From Candidatus Nitrotoga sp. CP45 (GTDB lineage: Bacteria; Pseudomonadota; Gammaproteobacteria; Burkholderiales; Gallionellaceae): 64,000 bases of DNA. Made by a program: the position numbers and the translations under genes. The stretch is taken from assembly GCA_003402375.1 (NCBI GenBank), contig QFXJ01000022.1, forward strand, positions 54,468 to 118,467. Direction: 5' to 3'. The notes beneath the pieces are model-generated. The model was not told the origin of the DNA, ran no database searches, and saw only the letters and a list, made by a program, of their open reading frames with translations. Below are positions 28,660-37,932 of this stretch, piece by piece (the stretch's first letter is position 1; each line of letters starts with the position of its first letter).

Positions 28660-28778
28660 CGTTTAACTCCACCCTTGACAAATCTACTTGCTTCATTCAT
28701 GGACTCTTCCATATAGATGTGCCCCGGGGTATCTTCTACACCTTTTATTTCATGCATGGAACCTCTGGAACCCGTCAT
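28656..28778 (-). CDS. Possible 40-residue ORF coupled to the GT2 gene
   Basis: An ATG at 28778 opens a frame reading MTGSRGSMHEIKGVEDTPGH and ending KGGVKR. Its TGA overlaps the GT2 start as ATGA. The frame is closed six codons before the ATG. No strong Shine-Dalgarno sequence and no family were recognised. It could be a small protein, a leader peptide for coupling, or the 3' scar of a lost gene in this recombination-prone locus. Confidence 0.3.
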   Translation of the reverse strand: MTGSRGSMHEIKGVEDTPGHIYMEESMNEASRFVKGGVKR

Positions 28779-28902
28779 ACTTAACCTAAATTGGCGTTAA
28801 ATTTTGGATATTACCTACATCTGAATGATGTAATAAAGGTTTTTTGTGCTCCAAAGTTAATTATTACATTGTCACGTTTAACCTCAAAATATCTCAAGAC
28901 AC

Positions 28903-30141
28903 TTATCGTTTAACCATCTCGATGGTTGGGAGCGGAAATACCAAATTTACGCCCCTATATTTATCGTTTTCTTGGAAAAATTTTCTAAAATGCCATGGCA
29001 AAACGACCAGGTAATCCGGCTTTTGCGATAGCAACTTTGCTTCTGGAATAATGGGAATCCATGTGCCTGGAGTGTAGCAGTCATATTTTTCTGGGTTAAC
29101 CTCGCCAACAAACGAAATATCTTTTTCTGTCACTCCGCAGTATTGCAACAGTACATTCCCCTTTGTAGATGCGCCGAGTGCCGCGACTGTCTTATTTTCC
29201 GCATGGGCTGTTTTGATGAAAGCCAGTAAATCGTACTTCGTTTTAGCTGCACGCTCTGCAAATTTTTGATAAGGCACAAGCGTATCTAGCCCATTTTCCT
29301 GTTCGCGATCAAGAATCTTTTTCACCAAAGGAGCTGGCGTTAAATCGCCATGCGATTTCGACACTGTGATTGAGAAACTGCCCCCATTAACTTCATTGAA
29401 CTCCACATCAACAATCTTGAAGCCCACTCTATCAGCCATCCATTTGATCTGGCGCAGAGCATAAAACTCAACATGCTCATGACAAACTGTGTCATATGAA
29501 TTCATCTCGAGCATAGTTGGCATATAGCTTTGTTCAAATACCCAAACTCCATCATCTGCAAGTATGTCATGCACTTGTTGCATAAAATCCGTTGGGTCTT
29601 CTAGATCGTAGAACATTGAAAACGAAGTGACTACTTTTGCTTTTCGCTTTGGGAAATGTTCTTTAACTAAAGCTGAAGAAAAGAAATTGGGGATTAATTG
29701 AATGTGTGGTGGGTAGTAACTGTGGAATTTAATTCCCGTCGGGTCAATGCCTACCAGATCCGGCCCAGAAGATGGATATGCCTGCAGCGTAGTGCTGTCG
29801 TTACTACCAATATCAATAACAAGATCGCCTTTATGCAACTCAACCTGCTCAAGGATTTTTTTCACCTTGTCATTGAGGTGAGCTACCATGCTGGCATTGA
29901 GACCGGAACGATAACCATAGTTCTCGCCATACATCTCGTCAGAATTATAGGAATGCTCAAGCTGCAATAGCCCGCAGATATCTTTTCCCCCCATGCATTT
30001 CACCAACCGCAGTGGGCCAATCGTGATTGCTGAACTCCTCTCACGCGGAAATATTCCAGTCAGCATCTGCTCTCCCAAATCGAGCACGGGCTCCAGATGC
30101 TTATTGCCACAAATTCTGCATTTTTCAATTTTTGTGAACAC
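28903..30141 (-). CDS. NDP-hexose C-methyltransferase (TylC/TcaB9-like)
   Basis: Taken from a GTG at 30141, the 412-residue protein has the three-part layout of sugar C-methyltransferases: an N-terminal zinc site starting CRICGNKHLEPVLDLG, a SAM domain with VIDIGSNDSTTLQAY, and a C-terminal domain with LGASTKGNVLLQYCG. The catalytic His/Tyr motif CHEHVEFY and NGGSFSITVS are present. Such enzymes add a methyl group at C3 of a 4-keto-6-deoxy sugar. An upstream start (to 30198) would overlap gmd; the GTG leaves 10 bases. The Gmd-type gene next door probably supplies the substrate. Confidence 0.88.
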   Translation of the reverse strand: MFTKIEKCRICGNKHLEPVLDLGEQMLTGIFPRERSSAITIGPLRLVKCMGGKDICGLLQLEHSYNSDEMYGENYGYRSGLNASMVAHLNDKVKKILEQVELHKGDLVIDIGSNDSTTLQAYPSSGPDLVGIDPTGIKFHSYYPPHIQLIPNFFSSALVKEHFPKRKAKVVTSFSMFYDLEDPTDFMQQVHDILADDGVWVFEQSYMPTMLEMNSYDTVCHEHVEFYALRQIKWMADRVGFKIVDVEFNEVNGGSFSITVSKSHGDLTPAPLVKKILDREQENGLDTLVPYQKFAERAAKTKYDLLAFIKTAHAENKTVAALGASTKGNVLLQYCGVTEKDISFVGEVNPEKYDCYTPGTWIPIIPEAKLLSQKPDYLVVLPWHFRKFFQENDKYRGVNLVFPLPTIEMVKR

Positions 30142-30151
30142 TATCTTATCC

Positions 30152-31129
30152 CTATCCTTTTGCGCGATCCTGCTCAATGAGCTTACGCAAATCAGCATCC
30201 ACCATCATGCTTACCATCTCGTAAAACCCTACCTCAGGTATCCAGCCGAGTTGATTTCTCAATTTCTTGGAGTTTCCCACTAATTGCTCTGATTCAATGG
30301 GGCGGTATGAAGCAGAATCCTCTCGGACATAATCGCGATAATCCAAATTGAAATGTCTAAAGACGATTTCACACAGCTCTCGCACCGAGTGCGTTTCACC
30401 AGTGGCAACCACATAATCATCCGCGTCCGGGTGCTGCAACATCAGCCACATTGCGCGCACATAATCTCCCGCAAAGCCCCAATCACGGCGTGCATCAAGA
30501 TTTCCCAAGTAAAGTTCATTCACCAGTCCCAGTTTAATCTTCGCCACTGCATGTGTTATTTTTCTTGTTACAAAACCCAATCCACGACGGGGACTCTCGT
30601 GATTGAACAGAATCGCCGAGCATCCATATAATCCATAGTGCTGGCGGTAAATCTGGATCATCGAATGTGCGTAAAGCTTTGCGGCACCATATGGGGTACG
30701 GGGTCGAAATGGCGTTGCTTCTGATTGAGGGCTTTCGAGTGCATTACCAAACATTTCACTACTTGATGCCTGGCAGAAACGAATATCGGTATCCACTGCG
30801 CGAATGGCATCCAAAATCCGGGCAACCGCAAGCCCATTCACCTCTCCAATATCGACAGCATCATTGAACATTCCTGCTCCTGATGAATAGGCGGCCAAGT
30901 TATAAATCTCCGCTGGGCGATATTCAGCCAATACCTCTGTCATTCGACATTGATCCAACATGTTCCATGTAACTAACTTAACACTCTGCATCAATACTGT
31001 GGTGAGGGACTCTTTGGCATTTTGTATATTTCTAACTGCACCAACGACACGATAGCCTTTAATAAGCAACAATTCCGCCAAATATGAGCCATCTTGGCCT
31101 GTTATACCGATTATTAAGGCTGTTTTCAT
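30152..31129 (-). CDS. GDP-mannose 4,6-dehydratase-like enzyme
   Basis: A 325-residue extended SDR. The NADP motif is GITGQDGSYLAELLL, the catalytic region is CQASSSEMFGNALESPQSE with YGAAKLYAH as the Y-x3-K, and LFNHESPRRG is diagnostic of GDP-mannose 4,6-dehydratases. It makes GDP-4-keto-6-deoxymannose from GDP-mannose; manC in the same locus can provide GDP-mannose. No fucose synthase (fcl) or rmd gene was recognised; the C-methyltransferase directly downstream suggests another product. Confidence 0.88.
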   Translation of the reverse strand: MKTALIIGITGQDGSYLAELLLIKGYRVVGAVRNIQNAKESLTTVLMQSVKLVTWNMLDQCRMTEVLAEYRPAEIYNLAAYSSGAGMFNDAVDIGEVNGLAVARILDAIRAVDTDIRFCQASSSEMFGNALESPQSEATPFRPRTPYGAAKLYAHSMIQIYRQHYGLYGCSAILFNHESPRRGLGFVTRKITHAVAKIKLGLVNELYLGNLDARRDWGFAGDYVRAMWLMLQHPDADDYVVATGETHSVRELCEIVFRHFNLDYRDYVREDSASYRPIESEQLVGNSKKLRNQLGWIPEVGFYEMVSMMVDADLRKLIEQDRAKG

Positions 31130-31137
31130 AGTATATG

Positions 31138-32160
31138 TCAGAGAAATCGAGCCAAAAAACGACTAACCCAAGTAGCATACCTACTACGTGAAAGATCATA
31201 CAATACTGAACGGGCATTTCTATTCACGAAAACACAGTAAAGACTAACAAATACATTTGCGATGACGGCAGGGAACATTGCAATTGCCATATACACCACA
31301 CGAGACAGTCCTTTTGTCCTAACCGCTATAAAATGGCGGTACTCGGAAACGGTATATCCTCCAGTAGCTCTATATAAAATGAGTTTTTTAATTGGTCTCC
31401 ATGGCTCTTTGGAACATACAGCAGACTTCGATTGATCTGAGAAATCAGGAAACGACCAAATCAACTGCGGCCATTTGAACAGCCAAATTTCAAAGCCCCG
31501 CGATGTCCACATCGCATTACCATAACGTATTATTATCAACGGATCTGCAATAATCTTGACCTTGTTTATCGGGGGATGCTGGAAGATAACGCCGATATGA
31601 ATGAAAAGTGTTCCGTAATAGGACAAACGATCCCGCCCTAGCCATAAGCTTCGCTTCACAACAACACCACCGATGAACGAAAGATAATTCGCTACTTCAG
31701 AAAAAAACTCTTCCCCATCCTTTGCTGCATACTCCTTGTCAGTAGTAAATTTGAGCAAACGAGTTTCAAGCACCTTTGAAAAATCGACATTTCTTACTTG
31801 GGAATTCACAACGACCAGATCGAACTCTCCATTGAGAGACTCAAGAACACGAGAAATAGCCATAGGAGACAATAGATCGTCATCTGTCACTAACCAACAA
31901 TACTCTCCCCTTGCATAACCAACAGCCTTATCATAGTCGCCATCCACACCCGAATTTTCTTGCTCACGAAAATAACGAATTTCAGGGTAGCGCAACAAAT
32001 ATTGCGCCATCACTTCAGGGGTGTTATCCGGTGATGCTCCATCCACAATGACAAGCTCAACACCAGGCACTATCTGACTAAGGATGGAATCCAGAGTCTC
32101 ACCAATAAATCGCCCTCTGTTATAGGTTGCCATGCAAATTGAAAGTTTTGTTTCATTCAT
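31138..32160 (-). CDS. Glycosyltransferase family 2 with C-terminal hydrophobic segment
   Basis: The 340-residue protein starts LSICMATYNRGRFIGETLDS with the GT-A motif LVIVDGASPDNTPE and the donor-binding WLVTDDDLLSP. A hydrophobic stretch near residues 290-310 (VVYMAIAMFPAVIANVFVSL) should anchor it to the membrane. It resembles abequosyltransferase-type WbaV enzymes, though the sugar is not known. It lies eight bases upstream of gmd on the minus strand. Confidence 0.86.
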   Translation of the reverse strand: MNETKLSICMATYNRGRFIGETLDSILSQIVPGVELVIVDGASPDNTPEVMAQYLLRYPEIRYFREQENSGVDGDYDKAVGYARGEYCWLVTDDDLLSPMAISRVLESLNGEFDLVVVNSQVRNVDFSKVLETRLLKFTTDKEYAAKDGEEFFSEVANYLSFIGGVVVKRSLWLGRDRLSYYGTLFIHIGVIFQHPPINKVKIIADPLIIIRYGNAMWTSRGFEIWLFKWPQLIWSFPDFSDQSKSAVCSKEPWRPIKKLILYRATGGYTVSEYRHFIAVRTKGLSRVVYMAIAMFPAVIANVFVSLYCVFVNRNARSVLYDLSRSRYATWVSRFLARFL

Positions 32161-32173
32161 TTTTCAACCACTC

Positions 32174-32929
32174 TTACAGCCAACCAAAACGGCGACTCCC
32201 TGCAATTAATGAAAGCGGAATATCTTTATAGTTCTCAACCAGACAACACAAATATTCATCCTCACTAGGCATAAACTTGTCTAATTCGACTGTCCAATCA
32301 TCAGCCTTTACCCATTTATTATTTTTAAAATCAAAACGCTTTATTACCTTACATGGATTACCGATAGCAATACTAAATGGTGGTAAATCATGCACGACCA
32401 GAGATCGTGCACCTACAACCGTACCGCAACCAACCCTCACATTCTGTAAAACGGTAACTGATGTAGCAAGCCAACAATTAACACCAATTTCAATAATACC
32501 CCCCGCGCTTAACCCAGATGCAATGTAAGGTATAAACGGCGTATCAATATTGTGACCACACCCTAAAAAATGGCAATCCAATCCAGTAAACCCATAATCT
32601 TTAATTTGAATGCGTGGTCCAGACGAAAAATAATTTCGTCTGCCGATATGGCAATTATTGCCAATAACAATGCGGCTAGTTAGATCAGCCCTGAAATTCA
32701 CATTAAACCAAGACTCTTCTGATATCGTTGTATTACAACCGATTGATACATTTTTCCAACCAACAACTTGAACACTTGGATCTACGTAGCTATTACGTCC
32801 AACTTGCAATTTTCTGAATTGTCTTGCCTGTCCCCAAGATAATGTAGCTAACCTATAGACAACACCGCAGAATCGCCATGGCAACAAAGTAAATAAGCGT
32901 CGCTTTATTTGTTTTATGACAAGCCTCAT
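32174..32929 (-). CDS. Acyltransferase with left-handed beta-helix
   Basis: A 251-residue protein with hexapeptide repeats (IGCNTTISEESWFNV, IGNNCHIGRRNYF, IGVNCWLATSVTVLQNVRVG) ending in VIAIGNP-like SIAIGNPCKVIKRFD. This is the fold of the LbH acetyltransferases (WbbJ/WcaF/MaaT type), which transfer acetyl groups to sugars. It probably O-acetylates the polysaccharide or an intermediate. It lies between a GT2 gene and the flippase gene. Confidence 0.86.
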   Translation of the reverse strand: MRLVIKQIKRRLFTLLPWRFCGVVYRLATLSWGQARQFRKLQVGRNSYVDPSVQVVGWKNVSIGCNTTISEESWFNVNFRADLTSRIVIGNNCHIGRRNYFSSGPRIQIKDYGFTGLDCHFLGCGHNIDTPFIPYIASGLSAGGIIEIGVNCWLATSVTVLQNVRVGCGTVVGARSLVVHDLPPFSIAIGNPCKVIKRFDFKNNKWVKADDWTVELDKFMPSEDEYLCCLVENYKDIPLSLIAGSRRFGWL

Positions 32930-32955
32930 TCAATGGCTCCAAATTTATAACAAAA

Positions 32956-34470
32956 TCAATTTCTTCCGGTATCCACTACTTGTTTGCTATGGAAATAACG
33001 AGAAATCAATAAAAGTAGTTGGGGTGTCAGTAATACATTAACTACAACCGTAAGCAAAGCTATACTGCCACCGATTGCTAATTTGATATAGGTAGAGTAC
33101 TCGAGATTTTGACAGATATATTTGGCCGCCATTCCAGCTATTAGCGCTACACCCAACGGTACTCCAACGTCACTAAATAACCACTGTTTGCCCAGCCCCC
33201 TTAATAGATGCCGATGTGTCAACCATGTACCCAGCAATACATACAATGCATGAAGCGTGAGCCATGCCATTGCGCCGCCCAATACACCATACGTAAGCGT
33301 AAAAAATACGATTAACGGCAATATGACAATCATCAATACCCCATTGATGATCAATGGTAATCGCGTCATCCCAAACGCCAATTGAAGAGCATGTGGAATA
33401 AACATTATGCAGTTTAATGCTGACCCTATAGCCAGAAGCGTTACAACCGGAGCTACGCTTGACGCGAGCTCTGTATTCCCTGTCCAAATACGCACCAAGT
33501 CATAAGCAAAAATGGCTAGTATCATCGCGGTCGGAAATAGGATTATTGAGAGTATGCGCGTACACAACCTGTAAAGATTGCCGAGTTTTTTAAAATCGCC
33601 ACTGGCCACAAGGGCAGAAAAACGCGGATACACGGCGTTGTACATCGGCGTGACCAAAACATACAACCCACTCACCACAACAGTGGCAAGCATATAGTGG
33701 CCAAACTCTTCCAATCCAAGCATTTTGCTAAGAATTACCTTGTCCAGTTGTGTAAATACAATTCCTGACAAAGCGACACCACTCATCCCCGCAGAAAAAC
33801 GACATATACTTTTCAGCTTATTAATATCAAACCGTATGCCCGGTATTCGCCCTATGATCCGCCATGCCCCCCAGCGCATGGTAACCGCATAAACAAAACC
33901 TACGCAGGCCTGCCAAATGAAAAAGGCCTCAATCGTCGGCGAGACAAACGCGAGCACTACCACCGCGCCCAAACTTCCGATCGTCACCATGGCCATATTA
34001 ATACCGCTCGATACCGCCAAACGCTGCGCCCCGATCAATGCACCTTGATACAGGCCGATTGGCCATCGGCAAGCAATAACCAGCCCCATTAACATCACGG
34101 CGTGTGAAATTGTTTGCGGTGAAAGTTGTTTAGACTGCAACCAGTACTCTGCAATTAATGGCGCGAACACCAGGATCAATAAAGCGATTACCCCCGCCAT
34201 ACTCCAATAGATAATGGCAAGTGTATGTAGTAGCGTTCCCGCTTCCTTTAAATTTCCAGATGCAGAATGGCGTGCAACTTCGCGGATGGTCGTTGGAGCT
34301 AATCCCATATCAAGAAGGGAAAGCAATGCCTGCGTCGTCACAAAAAAACCGATCAAACCATAAGCTTCTATTCCGAGGTATTGAAGATAAAAGGGAATGA
34401 CTGCCAAGCCGATCAGTGCCGACCAAATCGAGTTTGCTAATCCTGCAAGTAGGTTTCCACTCAGCCTCAT
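32956..34470 (-). CDS. O-antigen flippase Wzx-like protein
   Basis: A 504-residue hydrophobic protein with about 12-14 membrane segments, typical of the MOP/PST polysaccharide exporters. It starts LSGNLLAGLANSIWSALIGL and carries the conserved region FYLQYLGIEAYGLIGFF. It should flip undecaprenyl-linked sugar units to the periplasmic face. A Wzy polymerase partner was not recognised in the window. Confidence 0.88.
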   Translation of the reverse strand: MRLSGNLLAGLANSIWSALIGLAVIPFYLQYLGIEAYGLIGFFVTTQALLSLLDMGLAPTTIREVARHSASGNLKEAGTLLHTLAIIYWSMAGVIALLILVFAPLIAEYWLQSKQLSPQTISHAVMLMGLVIACRWPIGLYQGALIGAQRLAVSSGINMAMVTIGSLGAVVVLAFVSPTIEAFFIWQACVGFVYAVTMRWGAWRIIGRIPGIRFDINKLKSICRFSAGMSGVALSGIVFTQLDKVILSKMLGLEEFGHYMLATVVVSGLYVLVTPMYNAVYPRFSALVASGDFKKLGNLYRLCTRILSIILFPTAMILAIFAYDLVRIWTGNTELASSVAPVVTLLAIGSALNCIMFIPHALQLAFGMTRLPLIINGVLMIVILPLIVFFTLTYGVLGGAMAWLTLHALYVLLGTWLTHRHLLRGLGKQWLFSDVGVPLGVALIAGMAAKYICQNLEYSTYIKLAIGGSIALLTVVVNVLLTPQLLLLISRYFHSKQVVDTGRN

Positions 34471-34684
34471 TATGCTGGGAAATTCACGAGAGTCGTGTCG
34501 TTGGAATGCCCATTGAATCGTATGGCCGAGCCAGCCGCAATGGCCAAAAATGCAAGTCTTGGATTCAAGAGAAAAGGGGCAAAAAATTCAAGGTTCAAGG
34601 CTAGAGGCACATGACGAGGTTTACGAGCGCAGTTTTTTATATCTATTTTTTGTTTATGGATTTCATATTTAAAATCAATCCCTA

Positions 34685-36007
34685 TTAGCGACCAATGGGA
34701 AAATACTCCAGTCCGTGTGCACTTAGTGCAGCCGATTCATACAAGCTACGGCCATCGAATATTAATGGGGTTTTAAGCTTGGTTTTGATTATTGCGAAGT
34801 CCGGATTGCGGAATTCTTTCCACTCAGTGACGATAACCAATGCATCTGCATCCTTACAGGCTGTGAACGGATTGTCTGCGTAAGAAATCCTGGGGTCATT
34901 ACCAAATATTCGTTGCGCTTCGGGCATAGCTACCGGGTCATAGGCAGTGACGGTGGCGCCTGCATCTAATAAATCTAAAATCAGCTTGCGACTCGGGGCG
35001 TCACGCATGTCATCGGTATTGGGCTTAAAAGCAAGACCCCAAACAGCAAAGTTTTTTCCAATGAGATCAGTACCAAATCGGGCCTTTATTTTGTTCGTGA
35101 GGACTTCTTTTTGTGCATCGTTGGCGGCTTCTACAGCATTGAGTACTTTAAGGGTGATACCAGCGTCGTCATTAGCAGTTTTGATGAGTGCTTTTACATC
35201 TTTGGGGAAGCAGGATCCTCCGTAACCGCAACCCGAATAAAGAAAATGGTAGCCGATGCGGGTATCAGAACCAATACCTAGCCTTACCATTTCAATGTCG
35301 GCACCAAGTTTTTCCGCGACATTGGCCAGTTCGTTCATGAAACTGATGCGGGTGGCAAGCATAGCATTAGCGGCATATTTAGTAAGTTCGGCACTTTTGA
35401 CATCCATGACGATAATACGGTCGTGGTTGCGATTAAATGGGGCATATAATTCCCGCAGCTGTTGGATGGCATGTGTATCATCTCCGCCAATGACGATGCG
35501 GTCCGGGCGCATGAAATCTTCAATCGCCGCGCCTTCTTTAAGGAATTCAGGGTTGGATATGACGCTATACTTAAGCCCAATGTCACGCTTTTGCAATTCT
35601 TCTGCGATAACTACGCTTACCTTATTGGCAGTACCAATCGGAACCGTACTTTTATCAACAAATATTTTGTCTTCAGTCATACGGCTGCCGATATTTCTGG
35701 CTGCTGCCAAAACATATTGCAGGTCGGCAGAGCCGTCTTCATCGGGAGGGGTGCCGACGGCAATGAACTGGATACGGGCATGAGCAACGGCGCGGTCTAT
35801 GTCTGTGGTGAAACAGAGGCGGCCAGCAGCAATGTTGCGCCGCACAATGTCGATCAAACCAGGCTCATGGATGGGGATATCGCCATTTTCCAAAATGCGT
35901 ATTTTTTCTGGGTCAAGATCGAGGCATAAAACATGGTGACCAACCTCTGCAAGACATGCACCGCTAACTAGACCCACATATCCGGTTCCCACTATTGTGA
36001 CTTTCAA
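34685..36007 (-). CDS. UDP-glucose 6-dehydrogenase
   Basis: The 440-residue enzyme begins [20 protein letters not shown], with the GxGxxG NAD motif. The catalytic cysteine is in [14 protein letters not shown], and the C-terminal UDP-binding domain has [20 protein letters not shown]. It oxidises UDP-glucose to UDP-glucuronate for surface polysaccharide. It is divergent from manC across about 250 bases. Confidence 0.95.
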   Translation of the reverse strand: MKVTIVGTGYVGLVSGACLAEVGHHVLCLDLDPEKIRILENGDIPIHEPGLIDIVRRNIAAGRLCFTTDIDRAVAHARIQFIAVGTPPDEDGSADLQYVLAAARNIGSRMTEDKIFVDKSTVPIGTANKVSVVIAEELQKRDIGLKYSVISNPEFLKEGAAIEDFMRPDRIVIGGDDTHAIQQLRELYAPFNRNHDRIIVMDVKSAELTKYAANAMLATRISFMNELANVAEKLGADIEMVRLGIGSDTRIGYHFLYSGCGYGGSCFPKDVKALIKTANDDAGITLKVLNAVEAANDAQKEVLTNKIKARFGTDLIGKNFAVWGLAFKPNTDDMRDAPSRKLILDLLDAGATVTAYDPVAMPEAQRIFGNDPRISYADNPFTACKDADALVIVTEWKEFRNPDFAIIKTKLKTPLIFDGRSLYESAALSAHGLEYFPIGR

Positions 36008-36257
36008 ACGTTATCTCCGATATACAGCCTGTGTAGAGTTTTATTGTGACCTTATAACCCTTAATTCAGGAGAAAATCTGCTAACCGGGCACCGTTTTAT
36101 CCAATGATGCCAGTAATCAACGCTGCTTCGCTCATTAAGCAACTTGCATAAAGATTGCAGTGCGCAAGATATTCCATTCCTTGCATATTGGATTGCGGAT
36201 TATAATTCAAGCTACGCATCTCAAGAAATGTTTGTCATCAACCTGTTGAAAGCCGCT

Positions 36258-37673
36258 ATGCTCTATCCCGTTATTTTGTCTGGAGGTTCTGGCACCCGTT
36301 TATGGCCATTGTCCCGAGCGGCACTGCCTAAGCAGTTTTTACCGCTGATTTCCGACCACACTTTATTTCAGGAAACATTGTTACGCCTTAAAAATGTTCC
36401 CAACATGGCTGCGCCATTAGTGATCTGTAACAACGAGCATCGCTTTCTCGTTGCCGAACAGTTGCGTGCCGTTAACATTGATCCTTTATTGCAAGTGCTT
36501 GAGCCACTAGGTCGCAATACTGCACCTGCAGTGGCGATTGCCGCACTCGCCGCACAAGCTAAAGATAATCAGGCAATTTTGTTAGTGTTGCCTGCAGATC
36601 ATCTAATTCAGGATATTGCAGGCTTTCATACGGCGATTCAAACAGCATTCGCATTGGCGCAACAAGATAAGCTGGTGACCTTCGGTATCACACCCAATGA
36701 GCCTGCTACAGGATTCGGCTACATTGAACGCGGTGCAATATTAGAACGCGGTGAGCACAGCTTTGAGGTGGCGCGTTTTGTGGAAAAACCAGATTTGGAT
36801 ACGGCTAAACAGTTCGTGGCTTCAGGAAGATTTTTTTGGAACAGTGGCATGTTCGTGTTCAAGGCATCCGTCTACCTGAATGAGTTGCAACGCTACCGCC
36901 CAGACATTTATCAAGCTGCACATCAAGCATGGCAACATAGCACACATGATCTGGATTTTTGCCGTCTGGATGAAAAATCTTTTGCCTCCTGCCCATCGGA
37001 TTCCATCGATTATGCCGTGATGGAACACACTCAGGCAGCGGCTATGGTGACAGTGGACATCGGCTGGAGCGATATCGGTTCATGGTCATCACTCTACGAC
37101 GTCAGCGCACAAGATGAGCAAGGCAATGCTTTGCGTGGCGATATTTATACCGCAGAAACCACACAAACTTATGTTCGCGCAGAAAGTCGCATGGTGGCAG
37201 CTATCGGGGTACAGGATTTAATCATTGTAGAAACTGCTGATGCAGTATTGGTAATGCATAAGGACTTTGCACAAGATGTAAAACATACCGTGGAATATCT
37301 TAAGCAGGCCGAACGCACTGAACATCTGATTCACCGTCGTGTCTATCGCCCCTGGGGCTATTATGAAGGCATCGATATAGGCGAACGATTCCAGGCCAAG
37401 CGCATTATGGTGAAACCCGGTGCAAAATTATCTTTGCAAAAGCACCATCATCGCGCCGAACATTGGGTTGTGGTTTCAGGTTATGCCAAAGTGACTCGTG
37501 GCGAGGATATTCTGCTGCTACAAGAAGACCAATCCACTTATATTCCTATTGGCATGAAGCACCGTCTGGAAAATATCGGTACAGGATCGCTTTATCTGAT
37601 TGAAGTCCAGTCTGGCTCATATCTTGGCGAAGACGATATTGTGCGATTTGACGACGATTATAAACGTAACTAA
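36258..37673 (+). CDS. manC: Mannose-1-phosphate guanylyltransferase / mannose-6-phosphate isomerase
   Basis: From the ATG at 36258 it is 471 residues, beginning MLYPVILSGGSGTRLWPLSR, the pyrophosphorylase signature. The nucleotidyltransferase domain contains VEKPD (FVEKPDLDTA), and the C-terminal cupin isomerase domain has PGAKLSLQKHHHRAEHW. It makes GDP-mannose, the likely substrate for the Gmd-type enzyme. The frame is open to an ATG at 36144, but that extension does not fit the family. Confidence 0.93.
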   Translation: MLYPVILSGGSGTRLWPLSRAALPKQFLPLISDHTLFQETLLRLKNVPNMAAPLVICNNEHRFLVAEQLRAVNIDPLLQVLEPLGRNTAPAVAIAALAAQAKDNQAILLVLPADHLIQDIAGFHTAIQTAFALAQQDKLVTFGITPNEPATGFGYIERGAILERGEHSFEVARFVEKPDLDTAKQFVASGRFFWNSGMFVFKASVYLNELQRYRPDIYQAAHQAWQHSTHDLDFCRLDEKSFASCPSDSIDYAVMEHTQAAAMVTVDIGWSDIGSWSSLYDVSAQDEQGNALRGDIYTAETTQTYVRAESRMVAAIGVQDLIIVETADAVLVMHKDFAQDVKHTVEYLKQAERTEHLIHRRVYRPWGYYEGIDIGERFQAKRIMVKPGAKLSLQKHHHRAEHWVVVSGYAKVTRGEDILLLQEDQSTYIPIGMKHRLENIGTGSLYLIEVQSGSYLGEDDIVRFDDDYKRN

Positions 37674-37932
37674 TCTCCTTCCAGTTTTATTGGCTAACTC
37701 GAAGTAGTAATGAAATTAATAACCAGAATATTCTATTATTGATATACGTTCTTGCTTGTCTTTAAAATATTGCATAGCAAAAAATATTGCACGCGATCAT
37801 CGCACGACACGAAAAATCCGGCGTGTAAAAATTAAGAATACCGTTTGCACTAACTCCCTCATTCTTGATGATTCACCCACATTTCTTGCTGGCCTATCAA
37901 ATCAACCCTGGTTGTATGATATTCACTTTTCC

